A stretch of 64,000 nucleotides of DNA. It comes from Lepisosteus oculatus (taxonomy: Eukaryota > Chordata > Actinopteri > Semionotiformes > Lepisosteidae). Shown here piece after piece: positions 62,420 to 64,000 of this stretch. The notes beneath the pieces were generated by a model. It saw only the letters and a list, made by a program, of their open reading frames with translations, did no database searches and was not told the DNA's origin. Made by a program: the position numbers and the translations under genes. Location: contig NC_090711.1 in NCBI RefSeq assembly GCF_040954835.1, forward strand, positions 379,501 to 443,500, written 5' to 3'. Numbering within the stretch: the first letter of the stretch is position 1; every line of letters begins with the position of its first letter.

Positions 62420-62425
62420 TTTATT
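62420..62425 (-). terminator. pabpc1l poly(A) signal
   Basis: AATAAA on the - strand (TTTATT on +) lies about 730 bases past the pabpc1l stop. The region between, 62426-63149, is its likely 3' UTR. Confidence 0.55.
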
Positions 62426-63149
62426 TCATGCACAAAGAAAACAAAATGTAGTACCAACTACAAACATGTATATCTTTTTTTTAAATAACAAAAGTTGAAT
62501 AAACATAACCTTCCCTTGCAAACAGCCTACTGGCTCCTTCAACTTCTCTTTCCAACAGGTTACTTTGCCAGTCATCATTCACTAAACAAATGCAATTTGC
62601 AAGACTAGTATTGTCATTTTACAATTCTTTCCTTTTTCCTTCTTCAACGAAGCACCTTTTTCCATGGTAGTGGCTGCCTGCGACACAAAAGAGTTTTATA
62701 CACCTTTTATTTAGCATCGTGGACAGCAGAGCACTCCAAACCCAAGGGGCTCTGCAGAGCTCCTCAGGATGCGGCCCTGGGACAGGAGCAGAACAGAGAC
62801 AGAGCGTCTTCCGTTCCAGAAGGGGGGTGGGGATGTACAGGGAAACGGTGCATAAAAGCCACATTCCCCCCCCATAGCAATACAAATCTTAAAATCGGCA
62901 GATTGCCCGTCGACATGTTCAGGGTCACTTAATCCTACTTTTAACATAACTCGTTTCCAAACCACTGAAAAATAATTAAGCCCTTTTCGGAGTCGGAAAA
63001 GTGGCATTTTAACAGTTTTGATGATGCTGCATGACATTCTTATAGGTCAGAGGTACAATCCTCCAAGCTCCTTACAGAGTGCACACAGGGCTGTGATTAT
63101 TCTGGAGGAGCCTTTCCACAGCCCTGGAGTTGTACCTGAGGAGCGCCAG

Positions 63150-64000
63150 TCACTTCTTGGGGGAGAGATCCTTGGCCTGGTGGGCCTGCAGCACGGCCAC
63201 AGCCTCCTCCACCTGGCAGAGACAGGCGATTAGAGCCAAGTTCCACCTGACCAGCCCAAGGTCTGCAGCTCACAAAGCACATGAAATATACAGATCCCCA
63301 GACACAAGGTACTGACCCAGGAAAGACTAATTGCGTTTGAATCTCTAGTCATTCTCCCAGTACAAAACACCCCAGGCCCCAGCCTTGCAGAAAGTTTAGT
63401 CAGCCGCCATGCAGGGCTTTGCGCAGGCATCCATCCGAGCCTCTTCTCCACATGCCAGGAGCTTGCAACAGCATGCCCTGGTAGCGGGCTGCAGGCAGGA
63501 GACAGAAGCTTCACTTTCCAACTGTGTAAACTGACTGACTGAACAGGCACTGAGCTGCCCTCGACATCGGAAACCACCACCATCCGGCAATTTTATGGAT
63601 TTTAAGTAAGCAGTATCATCATGAACATCTCATTCCTGAAAATGTTTTTAATATATGGCATACTACCCATGTGTCTGACAACTTCCCCTCTGAATTCCTT
63701 CTGCGCACACGCTGTCCTCGTACGAGAGGAGCGCCCGGGGTGCCCGCCGGCTCACCTTGGACTGCAGGGACTCGGGGGACTCCAGCATGTGCAGCAGCTC
63801 CGAGTTGTCGATCTCCAGCAGCATCCCGGTGATCTTGCCGGCCAGCGTGGGGTGCATGGCCTGGATCAGCGGGTACAGACGCTCCCCTGCCACCGGCGAG
63901 AGGAGTGGTGACCCACGGAGCCCGCGCTGCCACGAGCCGCCGCGCCAGGGCAGAGCGGCCGCGCGGACTTACCCAGCAGCTGCTTCTGCTCCATGAGGGG
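63150..64000 (-). CDS. pabpc1l: Cytoplasmic poly(A)-binding protein, C-terminal exons (probably pabpc1l), partial
   Basis: Three exons on -: 64000-63973 (cut by the window edge), 63886-63756 and 63212-63150. They encode [10 protein letters not shown], then the MLLE/PABC domain ([19 protein letters not shown], then [20 protein letters not shown]), then [20 protein letters not shown] and stop. The MLLE domain binds PAM2 peptides of PAIP1/2, eRF3 and deadenylases; the KITGMLLE core is intact. The RNA-recognition motifs lie outside the window. The short tail after LQAHQA differs from the PABPC1 ending and resembles the short ending of PABPC1L; location beside tomm34 and stk4 supports pabpc1l, the oocyte/embryo form. 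PABPC1 or PABPC4 cannot be excluded from this part alone. Confidence 0.85.

Overview
The window looks like nuclear DNA of a ray-finned fish. The evidence is a fish-type odorant receptor 131-2-like fragment, a fish L1-type LINE, a tRNA-derived SINE of ray-finned type, and spliced vertebrate genes whose order matches a known vertebrate block. The repeat mix and single-copy gene set hint at a non-teleost (gar/bowfin-like) or early teleost lineage, but that placement is weak. No prokaryotic features, CRISPR arrays or rRNA genes were seen.

Layout. About 1-2 kb holds a truncated odorant receptor remnant. At 3.0-7.2 kb is a C-type lectin-like type II membrane receptor gene on the + strand; its tail, membrane segment and stalk exons are clean, but its lectin domain is incomplete. 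At 7.9-10.3 kb is a repeat cluster: a palindromic motif element and a degraded L1-type LINE interrupted by a SINE. At 10.3-15.7 kb is probable upstream DNA of kcns1, whose two coding exons lie at 15.7-16.7 and 18.7-19.2 kb (+). At 19.2-26.3 kb is a convergent gap between kcns1 and stk4, with a degraded Tc1/mariner copy. stk4 (Hippo-pathway kinase MST1) fills 26.3-53.0 kb on the - strand in 11 coding exons, with two long introns holding a 60-bp minisatellite and LINE remains. cox6c (-) lies at 54.8-56.0 kb. tomm34 (+, 7 coding exons) lies at 58.0-60.8 kb, head-to-head with cox6c. The last exons of a poly(A)-binding protein gene, probably pabpc1l (-), run from 63.15 kb off the right edge.

The order kcns1-stk4-cox6c-tomm34-pabpc1l is the fish counterpart of human 20q13.12 (KCNS1-STK4-TOMM34-PABPC1L). 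It is also collinear with the sister block on human 8q22 (KCNS2-STK3-COX6C-SPAG1-PABPC1). The presence of cox6c here is the most informative evolutionary signal: it suggests that the COX6C copy lost from the human 20q-type block persists in this lineage. The genes are otherwise functionally unrelated: a silent Kv channel subunit, a Hippo kinase, a respiratory-chain subunit, a mitochondrial-import co-chaperone and an mRNA-binding protein. I found no convincing new multi-gene system. The second-look items are the ITAM-like lectin tail, altered caspase sites in stk4, a copied exon end with its splice donor in tomm34, and a candidate small secreted peptide near 62.1 kb.
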